A stretch of 64,000 nucleotides of DNA from Lachnospiraceae bacterium (lineage in GTDB: Bacteria; Bacillota; Clostridia; Lachnospirales; Lachnospiraceae): contig WSLY01000011.1 of NCBI GenBank assembly GCA_013316825.1, forward strand, positions 1 to 64,000. Direction: 5' to 3'. The stretch's first letter is position 1. Each line of letters begins with the position of its first letter. The translations under genes were made by a program, and so were the position numbers. The notes under the pieces were generated by a model. That model was not told the origin of the DNA, did no database searches, and saw only the letters and a list, made by a program, of their open reading frames with translations. This document shows positions 10,664 to 20,988 of the stretch, in pieces.

Positions 10664-11269
10664 TTATACCAACTCAAGAACAACTTCTAATGCGCCGTCA
10701 CCTTTCCGCTGTCCGATTTTGATGATTCTGGTATAACCGCCGTTGCGTCCTACATATTTGGGCGCTATCTCGTCAAACAGCTTCGCTACCATGTCAACTT
10801 CCTTGGTATTTCTCTTCTTACCTGCATTGGCAGCCGGAACCTCGGTCACAGGGTTTAACACCTTTAACATCTGATGTCTTGCATGCAGTCTGGAAGGCAT
10901 ATCCTTTTTGATTTCCTTCTCCACCTCATCGAAAACCGTAACGGTAACGCCGTTTTCGATTCTCAGGATTTTGCCGTCCTTATCGCGATGGGTTTCGGAA
11001 AGCACCTTGCCGGTATCCTTATCCACAATCTGTTTCACCCTCTTGCCGTCCTTGTCCTTGCGGGGAACCTTCGCGGTAACCTTAACGGTCTCAAAATTGT
11101 CCTTTTCCTTTACAGCCATTGCAATCAGGCCTTCCGCAATCTTGCGTACTTCCTTTGCCTTTGCTTCCGTGGTAACAATTTTACCTCTGTACAAAAGAGC
11201 TGTAACCTGATTTCTCAGTAACGCTTTTCTCTGGCTGCTGGTTCTGCCAAGTTTTCTGTATTTTGCCAT
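10664..11269 (-). CDS. rplQ: 50S ribosomal protein L17 (with internal extension)
   Basis: [34 protein letters not shown]...[38 protein letters not shown]. Confidence 0.96.
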   Translation of the reverse strand: MAKYRKLGRTSSQRKALLRNQVTALLYRGKIVTTEAKAKEVRKIAEGLIAMAVKEKDNFETVKVTAKVPRKDKDGKRVKQIVDKDTGKVLSETHRDKDGKILRIENGVTVTVFDEVEKEIKKDMPSRLHARHQMLKVLNPVTEVPAANAGKKRNTKEVDMVAKLFDEIAPKYVGRNGGYTRIIKIGQRKGDGALEVVLELV

Positions 11270-11419
11270 TTTCTTAAATCCTTTCTCATTTCATGGTGCA
11301 TCCGGCTATGCTCCTTGGTCTTACTTGCCGAATACAATTTCTAATGCCAATCATGATACATGCCCGCGCACCCTTTGGCTTTACCGCAGACCGTATTCAT
11401 ATAAATTCCCGTGTCCTAA

Positions 11420-12379
11420 TTATTCATCACTCGGGTTAAGCTGAAGTCCTAACTCTTTTAACTTTGCAAGTACTTCCTCCAAAGACTTGCGGCCCAGATT
11501 ACGAACCTTCATCATATCTTCAGAAGTCTTGTTGGTAAGCTCCTCTACCGTATTGATTCCTGCTCTCTTTAAGCAGTTGTAGGAACGAACGGACAGCTCC
11601 AGCTCATCAATGCTCATCTCCAGCACCTTTTCTTTTTCATCATCTTCTTTTTCTACCATTACCTCTGCGGTCTTGGCATTTTCGGATAAATCGATGAAAA
11701 GACTCAGATGTTCGCTCAGCACTTTTGCCGCCAGACTTACCGCTTCGTCAGGAACAAGCGTACCATTGGTATATACATCCAAAGTAAGCTTATCATAATC
11801 TGTAATCTGACCAACACGGGTATTTTCTACTGTAACATTTACTCTTTCTACCGGAGTATAGATAGAATCGATTGCAATTACGCCGATAGGCAAATCCTCG
11901 TGCTTATTCTTGTCCGCACTGATATAGCCCCTGCCCTTTGTAATCGTCAGCTCCATGTATAGCTTTGTTTCTTTACCGCCGCACAAAGTTGCAATCACCA
12001 AATCAGGATTTAATATCTCAATATCCTGATCTGCCTGAATGTCGGATGCCCTTACAATTCCTTCGCCATCATACTCGATATATGCAGTTTTCGGCTCATT
12101 GGTGTCACTTATGTTTCTAATAGCAAGACTCTTGATATTCATGATAATCTCAGTCACATCTTCCTTAACACCCGGAATGGAACTGAACTCATGCAATACG
12201 CCTTCTATCTTGACCTGACTGACTGCCGCGCCAGGCAGGGAAGAGAGCATGATTCTCCGAAGAGAGTTACCAAGTGTGATACCGTATCCTCTTTCCAAAG
12301 GCTCTATCACAAATCTGCCATACTTTTTGTCTTCAGAAATTTCAGCAACCTCAATATTAGGTCTCTCAAAATCAAACAC
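11420..12379 (-). CDS. rpoA: DNA-directed RNA polymerase subunit alpha
   Basis: [25 protein letters not shown]-terminal [16 protein letters not shown]. Confidence 0.98.
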   Translation of the reverse strand: MFDFERPNIEVAEISEDKKYGRFVIEPLERGYGITLGNSLRRIMLSSLPGAAVSQVKIEGVLHEFSSIPGVKEDVTEIIMNIKSLAIRNISDTNEPKTAYIEYDGEGIVRASDIQADQDIEILNPDLVIATLCGGKETKLYMELTITKGRGYISADKNKHEDLPIGVIAIDSIYTPVERVNVTVENTRVGQITDYDKLTLDVYTNGTLVPDEAVSLAAKVLSEHLSLFIDLSENAKTAEVMVEKEDDEKEKVLEMSIDELELSVRSYNCLKRAGINTVEELTNKTSEDMMKVRNLGRKSLEEVLAKLKELGLQLNPSDE

Positions 12380-12416
12380 TGCAAATACCCTCCTTTACGA
12401 ACTATGTCATCACGGC

Positions 12417-13010
12417 TTATTTGGAATATAATTCGACAATAAGCATTTCATTTACAGGAACATCAATCTGTTCTCTGGTAGGAAGTGCTTTTACAGTTCC
12501 CTTCAGGTTTTCAATATCTACATCCATCCACTCGGGAGTCAATCTGCCTGCAGTTACCTCCAAAATATCCTTATATCTCTGTAAGGATCTGGATTTTTCT
12601 CTGATTTCAACGACATCCCCTGCCTTAATCAGATAAGAAGGTATCTGAATTCTCTTGCCGTTTACAAGCACATGCTTATGTCCGACAATCTGTCTTGCTT
12701 CCCTTCTGGTTCTCGCAAAGCCCATTCTGAATACTACGCTGTCCAGCCTTCTCTCCAGAAGAACCATCAGGTTTTCACCGGTCATACCCTTCATTCTGTC
12801 TGCCTTCTCATAGTAATTTCTGAAAGGCTTCTCCAAAACGCCATAGATAAATTTTGCTTTCTGCTTCTCTCTAAGCTGCAGACCATATTCACTCATCTTC
12901 TTGCCGGCTCTTGCATTGGTTCTGTTGGATTTTTTGTCATAACCAAGATATGCCGGCTCCAATCCTAAACTTCTGCATCTTTTCAGTACAGGTACTCTAT
13001 TTACTGCCAT
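12417..13010 (-). CDS. rpsD: 30S ribosomal protein S4
   Basis: [19 protein letters not shown]..., S4 domain [31 protein letters not shown]. Confidence 0.98.
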   Translation of the reverse strand: MAVNRVPVLKRCRSLGLEPAYLGYDKKSNRTNARAGKKMSEYGLQLREKQKAKFIYGVLEKPFRNYYEKADRMKGMTGENLMVLLERRLDSVVFRMGFARTRREARQIVGHKHVLVNGKRIQIPSYLIKAGDVVEIREKSRSLQRYKDILEVTAGRLTPEWMDVDIENLKGTVKALPTREQIDVPVNEMLIVELYSK

Positions 13011-13106
13011 GATTCATATTCCTTTCTGCGGGACTTCGTCCCAATTATTGTTTACAGCATCCGCACGCAGATGCTTTCTTCCAACGGGTTATTTGAACTT
13101 TCCATA

Positions 13107-13145
13107 GATATTCTTAGGCGGCGTCTTTCGGCGCCTTAGAATATC
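13107..13145 (-). repeat. post-stop-codon hairpin element, copy 1 (after rpsK)
   Basis: GATATTCTTAGGCGGCGTCTTTCGGCGCCTTAGAATATC; shares TTCTTAG...CTTAGAA with copies at 20165 and 20743. Confidence 0.7.
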
Positions 13146-13153
13146 CTTTTGCA

Positions 13154-13555
13154 CTAGACGCGGCGTCTCTTGGGAGGACGGCATCCATTATGAGGTACGG
13201 GAGTTACGTCACGGATACTGGTAACTTCCAGTCCACATGCCTGCAATGCACGGATTGCTGCCTCACGTCCTGAACCGGGACCTTTTACAAATACATCCAC
13301 GGTCTTTAAGCCATGAACCAGCGCAGCCTTGGTTGCAGTCTCTGCTGCCATCTGTGCTGCATACGGAGTAGATTTCCTTGAACCTCTAAAACCAAGACCA
13401 CCGGCACTTGCCCAGCTAAGTGCATTGCCTTCCGCATCAGTCAATGTAACAATGGTATTGTTAAAAGAAGACTGAATATGTGCCTGTCCACGTTCAACGT
13501 TTTTCTTTACGCGCTTTTTAGCGACTTTCTTATTAGCTGCTACTTTCTTAGCCAT
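13154..13555 (-). CDS. rpsK: 30S ribosomal protein S11
   Basis: [46 protein letters not shown]. Confidence 0.98.
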   Translation of the reverse strand: MAKKVAANKKVAKKRVKKNVERGQAHIQSSFNNTIVTLTDAEGNALSWASAGGLGFRGSRKSTPYAAQMAAETATKAALVHGLKTVDVFVKGPGSGREAAIRALQACGLEVTSIRDVTPVPHNGCRPPKRRRV

Positions 13556-13615
13556 TTAAACTAACCTACTTTCTCAAAATTGTTTGCAGTTCCACAAGTT
13601 ATTTGCAATTTGGGG

Positions 13616-13694
13616 TTATTTCTTCTTATTTGCCACAGTTCGCAAAGCGAACGGCATGCGACTCTGCTATTTCTTCTTATTTGCCACAGTTCGC
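13616..13694 (-). repeat. 51-bp-offset in-frame tandem duplication of the rpsM 3' end
   Basis: tatttcttcttatttgccacagttcgc occurs at 13617..13643 and 13668..13694; both copies end with an in-frame stop on the minus strand. Confidence 0.88.
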
Positions 13695-14038
13695 TTTGGT
13701 CCCTTGCGAGTTCTCGCATTGGTCTTTGTTTTCTGACCGCGAACCGGAAGGCCTTTACGATGACGAACGCCGCGATAGCAGCCGATTTCCTGTAATCTTT
13801 TGATGTTAAGGGCAATTTCTCTCTTCAAATCACCTTCCACCATAATGTCCAGCTTCTCGATTGCTTCACTGATTTTCTTTACTTCATCATCGGTTAATTC
13901 TCTGACACGGGTATCAGGATTTACTCCTGCCTCTGCCAGAATCTTATTGGAGCTTGCCCTGCCGATACCATAAATATAAGTCAGGCCAATTTCCACGCGC
14001 TTCTCTCTGGGTAAGTCTACACCTGCGATACGAGCCAT
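13667..14038 (-). CDS. rpsM: 30S ribosomal protein S13
   Basis: [30 protein letters not shown]...[28 protein letters not shown]. Confidence 0.98.
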   Translation of the reverse strand: MARIAGVDLPREKRVEIGLTYIYGIGRASSNKILAEAGVNPDTRVRELTDDEVKKISEAIEKLDIMVEGDLKREIALNIKRLQEIGCYRGVRHRKGLPVRGQKTKTNARTRKGPKRTVANKKK

Positions 14039-14319
14039 TTACGTTTCCTCCATTTTCTTTTCATTACTAAGTTGACTGGGGCTTTCACCCAATCGGACAG
14101 TCCTCCGACCTTTCCATGACAGCTTCTGCCATGGTATCAACAAGTAATCTCCCGTAAGCTCTTCCATTATATATAAACTGCACCTTCTCGCCTGTTTGCT
14201 GCCACCGCTCCGTACCGAAGACAGAGGAAAGACAAAAAGAGCCAAAAGGATGCACTTTCAGCCGCATACAATAATGGGACAAGAACTCACATACTTAAAT
14301 TGCAAATTTAAGCCGGTGA

Positions 14320-14433
14320 TTATCCTTGTCTCTGTTTGTGTTTCGGATTCTCACAGATTACTCTGATACGTCCTTTTCTTTTAATGATTTTGCACTTTTC
14401 GCAAATCGGTTTTACTGATGATCTAACCTTCAC
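14320..14433 (-). CDS. rpmJ: 50S ribosomal protein L36
   Basis: GTG-start 37-aa [40 protein letters not shown], not in ORF track; RBS upstream. Confidence 0.97.
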   Translation of the reverse strand: MKVRSSVKPICEKCKIIKRKGRIRVICENPKHKQRQG

Positions 14434-14512
14434 GTTAAACCCTCCTTTCAAAAAAGACCGTTTTACATTATAGCATGTAGTTTCCTTATTTACAAGTGTT
14501 TTTTAGGGATTT

Positions 14513-14731
14513 TTACTTATCTCTCCAAATAATACGTCCTTTGGATAAATCATAGGGGGATAACTCCAAGGTCACCTTATCTCCCGGAAGAATCCGGATG
14601 AAGTTCTGCCGCAGCTTACCGCTGATATGTGCCAAAACTCTGTGCCCGTTTTCCAGCTCCACCTGAAACATGGTATTGGGCAGCTTTTCCACAACCGTTC
14701 CTTCAATTTCAATTACATCCGCTTTCGACAT
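14513..14731 (-). CDS. infA: translation initiation factor IF-1
   Basis: [53 protein letters not shown]. Confidence 0.98.
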   Translation of the reverse strand: MSKADVIEIEGTVVEKLPNTMFQVELENGHRVLAHISGKLRQNFIRILPGDKVTLELSPYDLSKGRIIWRDK

Positions 14732-15008
14732 CTGCGTCCTCCTTGCACATAAAATCTTTTATTGCTTTTTTAATCTCCTCGTTTCGCACCGGCAATCCGC
14801 GCCTTATACGCTCTCCCAAAGCTTCATCACAGCACTTTTTGACAAGCTGGATATGCTTCTTGTTTTTTTTCTTGGGATTTTCTATGGGTCTGCGCTTTCC
14901 GTCGCTTACATATACATATTCCGCCTCTTCGCCCGTTATCATATAAACTGACTGCTTATCATGACCGGCTTTGGAAAATGCCAGCATACCTATCATAAAT
15001 CTTACCAC
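14709..15008 (-). CDS. KOW domain RNA-binding protein (L14e-like)
   Basis: Conserved position between map and infA; ORF begins [47 protein letters not shown]. Confidence 0.8.
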   Translation of the reverse strand: MVRFMIGMLAFSKAGHDKQSVYMITGEEAEYVYVSDGKRRPIENPKKKNKKHIQLVKKCCDEALGERIRRGLPVRNEEIKKAIKDFMCKEDADVESGCN

Positions 15009-15056
15009 ACCTTCCCGGTCTCTGACAGGCGGCTTCCCGCAGAATATTTCCCCCGC

Positions 15057-15806
15057 CTAAAGCGTCAGTATCTCAGGTTCGCCATCCGTAATCAGAATCG
15101 TATTTTCATAATGGGCTGACAGAGAATCATCCTCCGTCACGACCGTCCAGTCGTCGTCCATCCAGCAGACATCCGCCCTTCCCATATTGATCATGGGCTC
15201 TATGGCAAGCGTCATACCCGCACAAAGCTTTATTCCTTTTCTTCTTTGGGCAAAATTCGGGATTTCCGGCGCCTCATGAAGCTTCCTTCCGATACCATGC
15301 CCAACCAAATCCCTGACGATTCCATAGCCAAACCCTGACACATAGGCGTCTATGGCATTGGAAATATCATGCAGATGATTGCCCGCTTTTGCTTTCTTTA
15401 TACCTTCAAAAAAACTCTGGCGCGTCACATCAATCAATTTCTGTGCTTCGGGAGAAATCCGGCCGACAGCATGGGTTCTTGCTGCATCGGAATGATAGCC
15501 CTTATAAATCAGTCCTGCATCGAGACTGATAATATCCCCTTCCTCCAGAATCCTTTTTTTGCTCGGAATGCCATGCACTACCTCGTTATTGACAGAGGTG
15601 CAGATAGAAGCAGGATATCCGTTATAGTTTTTAAAATTGGGAATACACCCCATCTTTCTGATAAGGGAATCACCCAGAATATTAATATCCATCGTGGATA
15701 TTCCGGGTCTGATGGCATTGCCGAGCTCATTGTGTACCTCGGCAAGCAGCCTGCAGGATTCCCTCATCAATTCAATTTCTTCAGCAGATTTAATTGTCAC
15801 CGGCAT
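15057..15806 (-). CDS. map: type I methionine aminopeptidase
   Basis: MPVTIKSAEEIELMRESCRLLAEV, NEVVHGIPSKK, DLVGHGIGRKLHEAPEIPNF. Confidence 0.96.
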   Translation of the reverse strand: MPVTIKSAEEIELMRESCRLLAEVHNELGNAIRPGISTMDINILGDSLIRKMGCIPNFKNYNGYPASICTSVNNEVVHGIPSKKRILEEGDIISLDAGLIYKGYHSDAARTHAVGRISPEAQKLIDVTRQSFFEGIKKAKAGNHLHDISNAIDAYVSGFGYGIVRDLVGHGIGRKLHEAPEIPNFAQRRKGIKLCAGMTLAIEPMINMGRADVCWMDDDWTVVTEDDSLSAHYENTILITDGEPEILTL

Positions 15807-16446
15807 TGTCCAAAATCTCCACAATGGCATCAAATACGTCCTTCATATCCACCGTACCGTCTACCGTTTTCAGCACGCCCTTTTCACTATAGAAGTCAAT
15901 CAGCGGCTGTGTCTGCTCATGGTACACATGCAGCCTGTTCTGTACGGTTTCCGGTTTGTCATCATCGCGAAGCACCAACGGCTGTCCGCATTTGTCGCAC
16001 ACGCCTTCCGTCTTGGGCAGAATATGCTCGATATGGTACGTAGCGCCGCAGGAAAGACATGCGCGTCTGCCTGACATTCTCTTAATGATATTCTCATCAG
16101 GCACATCTACGTTAATGGCATAATCAATGGCATCTCCCAGCTCCACAAGCGCTTCGTCAAGCACCTTTGCCTGCGGAATGGTTCTGGGAAAACCGTCCAG
16201 CACATATCCGTCCTTGCAATCCGGCTGTGCCACCCTGTCAAGCAGGATTTTTACGGTGAGCTCATCCGGAACCAGCAATCCCTGATCCATATACTTCTTT
16301 GCTTCCATCCCCAGTTCCGTTCCGTTTTTGATATTGGCACGGAAAATATCCCCTGTGGAAATATGGGGAATCTGATACTTGTCTGCAATCATTTTCGCCT
16401 GCGTGCCTTTTCCCGCGCCCGGCGCACCCAACATAATAATTTTCAT
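15790..16446 (-). CDS. adk: adenylate kinase (zinc-LID type)
   Basis: MKIIMLGAPGAGKGTQAKMIADKY; LID CLSCGATYH...CDKCG. Confidence 0.98.
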   Translation of the reverse strand: MKIIMLGAPGAGKGTQAKMIADKYQIPHISTGDIFRANIKNGTELGMEAKKYMDQGLLVPDELTVKILLDRVAQPDCKDGYVLDGFPRTIPQAKVLDEALVELGDAIDYAINVDVPDENIIKRMSGRRACLSCGATYHIEHILPKTEGVCDKCGQPLVLRDDDKPETVQNRLHVYHEQTQPLIDFYSEKGVLKTVDGTVDMKDVFDAIVEILDNAGDN

Positions 16447-16521
16447 ATGATACCATACCTTTCTAGCAATCTAGTAGTAACATTTTACCGTTATTTCAGC
16501 CTTTTTGCAATAAGATAATGT

Positions 16522-16557
16522 AAAAAGTATCCGGAGAAAACGACTTCTCCGGATACT
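16522..16557 (-). terminator. intrinsic terminator/attenuator between secY and adk
   Basis: AGTATCCGGAGAA-aacgac-TTCTCCGGATACT followed by TTTTTAC on the minus strand. Confidence 0.75.
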
Positions 16558-16575
16558 CTGCTCACCTTCAGGCAA

Positions 16576-17889
16576 TTAATCATTCAAGAAGCCTTTGTAA
16601 TTACGCACCAGCATCTGTGACTCAATCTGCTTCATCGTCTCAAGCACAACACTCACGATAATAATCAGGCTGGTTCCACCAAAAGAAACGCTTGCCTTGA
16701 AAAGCCCGTTAAATACAAAGGGCAGCACACCGATAATCGTAAGTCCTACCGCACCGATAAAGATAAGATAGTTCAACACCTTCGTCAAATAATCACTGGT
16801 AGGCTTGCCCGGTCTGATACCCGGTATGAATCCACCCTGCTTCTTCATATTGTCTGCAACCATCAATGGATTAAATGTGATGGATGTATAGAAATATGCA
16901 AAGAAGATAACCAGTACGATATACAGCAATAATCCGATGGAATAAAGCGGTTTCTGGGTATTGCACCAGTTTTCCGAATTGAGTCCCGCCAGCACCTCTC
17001 CCCAGAAGCCTGTTCCCTGATACCCCACAAAAGAGCATATGATAAGCGGGAACTGCATAAGGGACTGTGCAAAGATAATTGGAATCACGCCTGCCGTATT
17101 TACCTTTAGGGGAATACTGGAGGATTGTCCGCCCACCATCTTTCTGCCCTGCACCTTCTGCGCATACTGTACGGGAATTTTACGTGTACCGCCGTTCAGG
17201 AAAATAACCATCACGACCATCGCAATAATAATTGCCAAAATAATAACTACAGCCAAAGCCTGCGTTGCAAAAGGCTTGCCCTTTACAAACTGTTCAAACA
17301 GCTTCTTCAAATCCTCAGGCAGGCGGGAAATAATATTGATAACCAGAACAATGGAAATACCATTTCCTACGCCCTTTTCCGTAATTCGTTCGCCAATCCA
17401 CATCAAAAATGCACTTCCGGCTGTCATTGCCGCGACTGCCGTAATAATGCTCATTGCATTGTAGTTGACTAAAAGCCCCTGTCTGCCAAAGCCTACCGAC
17501 ATCGCCGTGCCCTGAATCAGCGCCAGAGCCACCGTGACATATCTGGTGATAGCAGCGATTTTCTTTCTGCCGTCCTCGCCGTCCTTCTGCATTTCCTCCA
17601 GCTTCGGAATTGCAATCGTCAAAAGCTGCATGATAATGGAAGAAGTAATGTATGGGTTGATACCTAGCGCCAACAGCGACATGCTGGCAAAGGAACCACC
17701 GGTAATGGCATCGAAAAATCCCAAGGCGCCTCCGGCATTCTGCTCAAAAAAGCTCCGAAAATAAGCTCCGTTTACGCCCGGCACAGGAAGCTGTGATCCG
17801 ATACGAATCACAACCATCATGAGGAACGTAAAAAACAGCTTCTGTCTTATTTCTTTTATTTTAAATGCATTCTTAAGGGTTGTAAGCAT
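16576..17889 (-). CDS. secY: preprotein translocase subunit SecY
   Basis: MLTTLKNAFKIKEIRQKLFFT..., IGSQLPVPGVN, PFVFNGLFKASVSFGGTSLII. Confidence 0.97.
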   Translation of the reverse strand: MLTTLKNAFKIKEIRQKLFFTFLMMVVIRIGSQLPVPGVNGAYFRSFFEQNAGGALGFFDAITGGSFASMSLLALGINPYITSSIIMQLLTIAIPKLEEMQKDGEDGRKKIAAITRYVTVALALIQGTAMSVGFGRQGLLVNYNAMSIITAVAAMTAGSAFLMWIGERITEKGVGNGISIVLVINIISRLPEDLKKLFEQFVKGKPFATQALAVVIILAIIIAMVVMVIFLNGGTRKIPVQYAQKVQGRKMVGGQSSSIPLKVNTAGVIPIIFAQSLMQFPLIICSFVGYQGTGFWGEVLAGLNSENWCNTQKPLYSIGLLLYIVLVIFFAYFYTSITFNPLMVADNMKKQGGFIPGIRPGKPTSDYLTKVLNYLIFIGAVGLTIIGVLPFVFNGLFKASVSFGGTSLIIIVSVVLETMKQIESQMLVRNYKGFLND

Positions 17890-17890
17890 A

Positions 17891-18349
17891 TTACATCTCC
17901 TCTGCTGTTCCACCAAGCGCCCTAATCTTTTCCTCAGCAGCTTTGCTGAACAAGTCAACTCTTACATCAAGCTTTTTAGTCAGTTTTCCTTTTGCAAGAA
18001 CCTTCACGCCGTCTTTTCTTGCATGGATAATGCCTGCCTCCAGCAAGGTATTGATATCCACAAGGCTGCCGTCTTCAAACCGCTCAAGCTGACCGATATT
18101 CACAATTACGATTTCCTTCTGGTTTCTGGGCGTAAAGCCTCTCTTCGGAATACGTCTATACAAAGGCATCTGTCCGCCTTCAAAGCCGGCTCTGGGTGCT
18201 CCTGAACGAGCCTTCTGTCCCTTATGACCTTTGCCGGCAGTCTTGCCGTTACCTGAACCGTGCCCGCGGCCTCTTCTGAAATTATTGCTATGCTTTGAGC
18301 CTTCTGCAGGTCTTAAATTCGATAATTCCAATGAGTGCTCTGTACTCAT
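17891..18349 (-). CDS. rplO: 50S ribosomal protein L15
   Basis: [43 protein letters not shown]. Confidence 0.97.
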   Translation of the reverse strand: MSTEHSLELSNLRPAEGSKHSNNFRRGRGHGSGNGKTAGKGHKGQKARSGAPRAGFEGGQMPLYRRIPKRGFTPRNQKEIVIVNIGQLERFEDGSLVDINTLLEAGIIHARKDGVKVLAKGKLTKKLDVRVDLFSKAAEEKIRALGGTAEEM

Positions 18350-18369
18350 ATTGCCACCTCCTTATCCGT

Positions 18370-18564
18370 TTATACTTCTTCTACTTTAATCAAATGACTA
18401 ATCTGGCGAATCTGTCCTCTTGTCGCTGCATTATCCGGCAGGATAACAGACTTGTTCAGCTTTCGCAGTCCCATGGATATTGCCGTAGCCTTGTTCTTGG
18501 GAACAGCGCCAATCGTGGATTTAACCAAAGTAATTTTCAACATCTTTTCATTCTTTTCTGCCAT
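18370..18564 (-). CDS. rpmD: 50S ribosomal protein L30
   Basis: KITLVKSTIGAVPKNKATAISMGLRKLNKSVILPDNAATRGQIRQISHLIKVEEV. Confidence 0.96.
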   Translation of the reverse strand: MAEKNEKMLKITLVKSTIGAVPKNKATAISMGLRKLNKSVILPDNAATRGQIRQISHLIKVEEV

Positions 18565-18608
18565 CGTCTTCTCTCTCCTTTCAAGCCATAAAGCGAAACG
18601 ATTTCGCC

Positions 18609-19118
18609 TTAAGCCATAACCTCGTCTACAGCTTTACCGCGGTTTTTCGCCACTTCTTCCGGAGACTTTAACTGGCTCAAGCCCATAATGGTTGCAAGAA
18701 CTACATTCTGCTTATTGTTGGAGCCTAAAGACTTTGTACGGATATTCTTGATGCCGGCAAGCTCGCACACAACACGGGCAGGACCGCCTGCAATAATACC
18801 GGTACCTTCGGGAGCCCTCTTTAAAAGAACGCTTGCAGAACCGTATTTACCAATAAAATCATGTGTAATACTATTGTTATCGTCTAACGCAACATTTACA
18901 AGATGCTTCATTGCATCCTCTTTTCCCTTGCGGATTGCCTCGGGAATTTCCGTTGCCTTTCCAAGACCGGCGCCCACATGACCGTTACCATCGCCAACAA
19001 CTACCAAAGCTGTGAAACGGAAGTTACGACCACCCTTTACAACCTTAGTTACACGTTTGATTGTAACAACTTTTTCAGTCAATTCCAACTGACTCGCATC
19101 AATGATTGCATGTTTCAT
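18609..19118 (-). CDS. rpsE: 30S ribosomal protein S5
   Basis: [42 protein letters not shown]. Confidence 0.97.
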   Translation of the reverse strand: MKHAIIDASQLELTEKVVTIKRVTKVVKGGRNFRFTALVVVGDGNGHVGAGLGKATEIPEAIRKGKEDAMKHLVNVALDDNNSITHDFIGKYGSASVLLKRAPEGTGIIAGGPARVVCELAGIKNIRTKSLGSNNKQNVVLATIMGLSQLKSPEEVAKNRGKAVDEVMA

Positions 19119-19136
19119 GGTTTCTTTCTTCCTTTC

Positions 19137-19511
19137 CTAGAATTGCAGGCCAGCTTCTCTGGCTGCTTCAGCTAATGCTGCGATTTTTCCGTGATATATA
19201 TAGCCGCCTCTGTCAAAGACCACTGTTGTAATACCTTTTTCCATTGCTCTCTTTGCAATAACAGTTCCTAAATATGCTGCCGCATCAACGTTATTGGTTT
19301 TTTCAAGCTCAGCCTTTACCTCTTTTTCAAGGGTAGAAGCAGAAACCAGAGTGTTTCCAACGGTATCGTCGATAATTTGAGCATACATATGATTATTGCT
19401 TCTGAACACAGCCAGACGCGGTCTTTCAGCAGTACCGCTGAAACGGTTACGAATTCTCTTGTGCTTTTTCACACGAACTTCTTGTCTTGATTCTTTTCTA
19501 ACCATTTTCAT
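19137..19511 (-). CDS. rplR: 50S ribosomal protein L18
   Basis: [31 protein letters not shown]...[26 protein letters not shown]. Confidence 0.97.
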   Translation of the reverse strand: MKMVRKESRQEVRVKKHKRIRNRFSGTAERPRLAVFRSNNHMYAQIIDDTVGNTLVSASTLEKEVKAELEKTNNVDAAAYLGTVIAKRAMEKGITTVVFDRGGYIYHGKIAALAEAAREAGLQF

Positions 19512-19525
19512 ACTCTCCTTATCTG

Positions 19526-20068
19526 TTATTTCTTACCAGTCTTACCAACTTTACGTCTGATAGTCTCATCAGCATATTTGATTCCTTTGCCCTTATAAGG
19601 CTCAGGTCTTCTCTTATCTCTGATTTCAGCAGCGAATTGGCCAACTTTTTCTTTATCAATGCCCTTAACGATGATTACATTCTGTCCTTCCAGAACGGTT
19701 TCAATTCCTTCAGGATCCGTCATCTCTACCGGATGGGAATAGCCTAAGGATAAGGTCAGAACCTTACCGGACTTTGCTGCCCTGTAACCAACACCATTTA
19801 CCTCAAGCTTCTTCTCGTAGCCCTCGGTAACACCTACAACCATATTGTGAATCAGTGTTCTGGTCAATCCGTGAAGGGACTTCATTTTCTTTAAATCATT
19901 CGGTCTTGCTACAGTTACTTCCGCACCCTCAAGTTTGATTTCCATCTCCTGAGGAAGCACTCTTTCCAGAGTACCCTTGGGACCTTTTACGGTCACTTTG
20001 TTATTTTCTGCAATCTCCACAGTTACGCCTGCAGGAATCGCGATTGGCATTCTACCTATACGTGACAT
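19526..20068 (-). CDS. rplF: 50S ribosomal protein L6
   Basis: [32 protein letters not shown]...; start ATG at 20068. Confidence 0.97.
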   Translation of the reverse strand: MSRIGRMPIAIPAGVTVEIAENNKVTVKGPKGTLERVLPQEMEIKLEGAEVTVARPNDLKKMKSLHGLTRTLIHNMVVGVTEGYEKKLEVNGVGYRAAKSGKVLTLSLGYSHPVEMTDPEGIETVLEGQNVIIVKGIDKEKVGQFAAEIRDKRRPEPYKGKGIKYADETIRRKVGKTGKK

Positions 20069-20123
20069 GCCCGTACCTCCTATTATTTTCTTGTTTAACA
20101 AATTACTGCTCTTTTTCACTGCG

Positions 20124-20210
20124 GAGAATTTGCTTTGCAAATTCTCTTAGGGACGAAACATAGTATTTCTTAGGCGATGTTCTTTATCGCCTTAGAAATT
20201 CTTTTCGTCC
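20124..20210 (-). repeat. composite two-hairpin intergenic element, copy 2 (directly after rpsH stop)
   Basis: GAGAATTTGC-TTT-GCAAATTCTC (20124..20146) plus ATTTCTTAGGCGAT-gttcttt-ATCGCCTTAGAAAT (20165..20199), the latter enclosed by GGACGAAA/TTTTCGTCC. Confidence 0.8.
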
Positions 20211-20606
20211 TTACCAGACGAACGCCAACACTTCGCCGCCAACCTGCAGCTCTCTTGCTTTTTTATCCGTGACAACACCCTGATTGGTGGAAATAATGGC
20301 AATCCCGAGACCGCCTAACACCTTAGGCAGTTCATCCTTGCCGGCATACACACGAAGTCCGGGCTTGCTGATTCTCTTGATGCCGGAAATAATTCTGTCG
20401 TTCTTGTCCGCGCCATATTTGATGGTAATGCGGATGGTCTTGAAAGCTCCGTCATCAATCACATCATATTTCTTGATATAACCTTCTTCCAACAGAATCT
20501 GGGCAATCGCCAGCTTCATCTTGGAAGCAGGAACATCTACTGTATCATGCTTTGCAGTATTTGCATTACGGATTCTTGTAAGCATATCTGCAATAGGATC
20601 ACTCAT
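20211..20606 (-). CDS. rpsH: 30S ribosomal protein S8
   Basis: [31 protein letters not shown]...[26 protein letters not shown]. Confidence 0.97.
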   Translation of the reverse strand: MSDPIADMLTRIRNANTAKHDTVDVPASKMKLAIAQILLEEGYIKKYDVIDDGAFKTIRITIKYGADKNDRIISGIKRISKPGLRVYAGKDELPKVLGGLGIAIISTNQGVVTDKKARELQVGGEVLAFVW

Positions 20607-20666
20607 TGTCATGATTTAGTTTCCTCCTTATCTACTTTTGACTTGAATCATGCTCCTCTTTTCATC

Positions 20667-20717
20667 GGAGAATTTGCTCCTTCGGAAAATTTGCTCCTTC
20701 AGAGAATTTGCTCTGCA
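20667..20717. repeat. three tandem degenerate 17-bp repeats (ggagaatttgctccttc)
   Basis: aatttgctc[c/t] recurs at 20671, 20688 and 20705. Confidence 0.65.
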
Positions 20718-20787
20718 AATTCTCTTATAGGCAAAACATAGCAATTCTTAGTCAGCGTTTTTTGCTGACTTAGAATTTCTTTTTGCC
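20702..20787 (-). repeat. composite two-hairpin intergenic element, copy 3 (directly after rpsN stop)
   Basis: GAGAATTTGC-TCT-GCAAATTCTC (20702..20724) plus AATTCTTAGTCAGC-gtttttt-GCTGACTTAGAATT (20743..20777), enclosed by AGGCAAAA/TTTTTGCCT. Confidence 0.8.
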
Positions 20788-20788
20788 T

Positions 20789-20974
20789 TTACCAACTGGC
20801 TTTCTTCACCCCGGGAATCTGTCCTTTATAAGCCAGCTCGCGGAAGCAAATTCTGCAGATTCCATATTTTCTCAAAACAGAATGAGGACGACCGCAAATC
20901 TTGCAGCGTGTATATGCCCTTGTGGAGAATTTCGGTTTGCGCTGCTGTTTTAATTTCAAAGATGTCTTAGCCAT
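20789..20974 (-). CDS. rpsN: 30S ribosomal protein S14 type Z
   Basis: 61 aa; [38 protein letters not shown] zinc ligands. Confidence 0.97.
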   Translation of the reverse strand: MAKTSLKLKQQRKPKFSTRAYTRCKICGRPHSVLRKYGICRICFRELAYKGQIPGVKKASW

Positions 20975-20988
20975 TCATTTACCTCCTG

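Noticed and set aside
13561-13815. 84-aa minus ORF with repeated ELWQIRRN
   Set aside because: It is the alternative frame of the duplicated rpsM 3' end, not an independent gene.
20667-20724. Possible CRISPR-like array
   Set aside because: Three short 17-bp repeats are contiguous with no spacers and sit within an intergenic hairpin region; no cas genes in the window.
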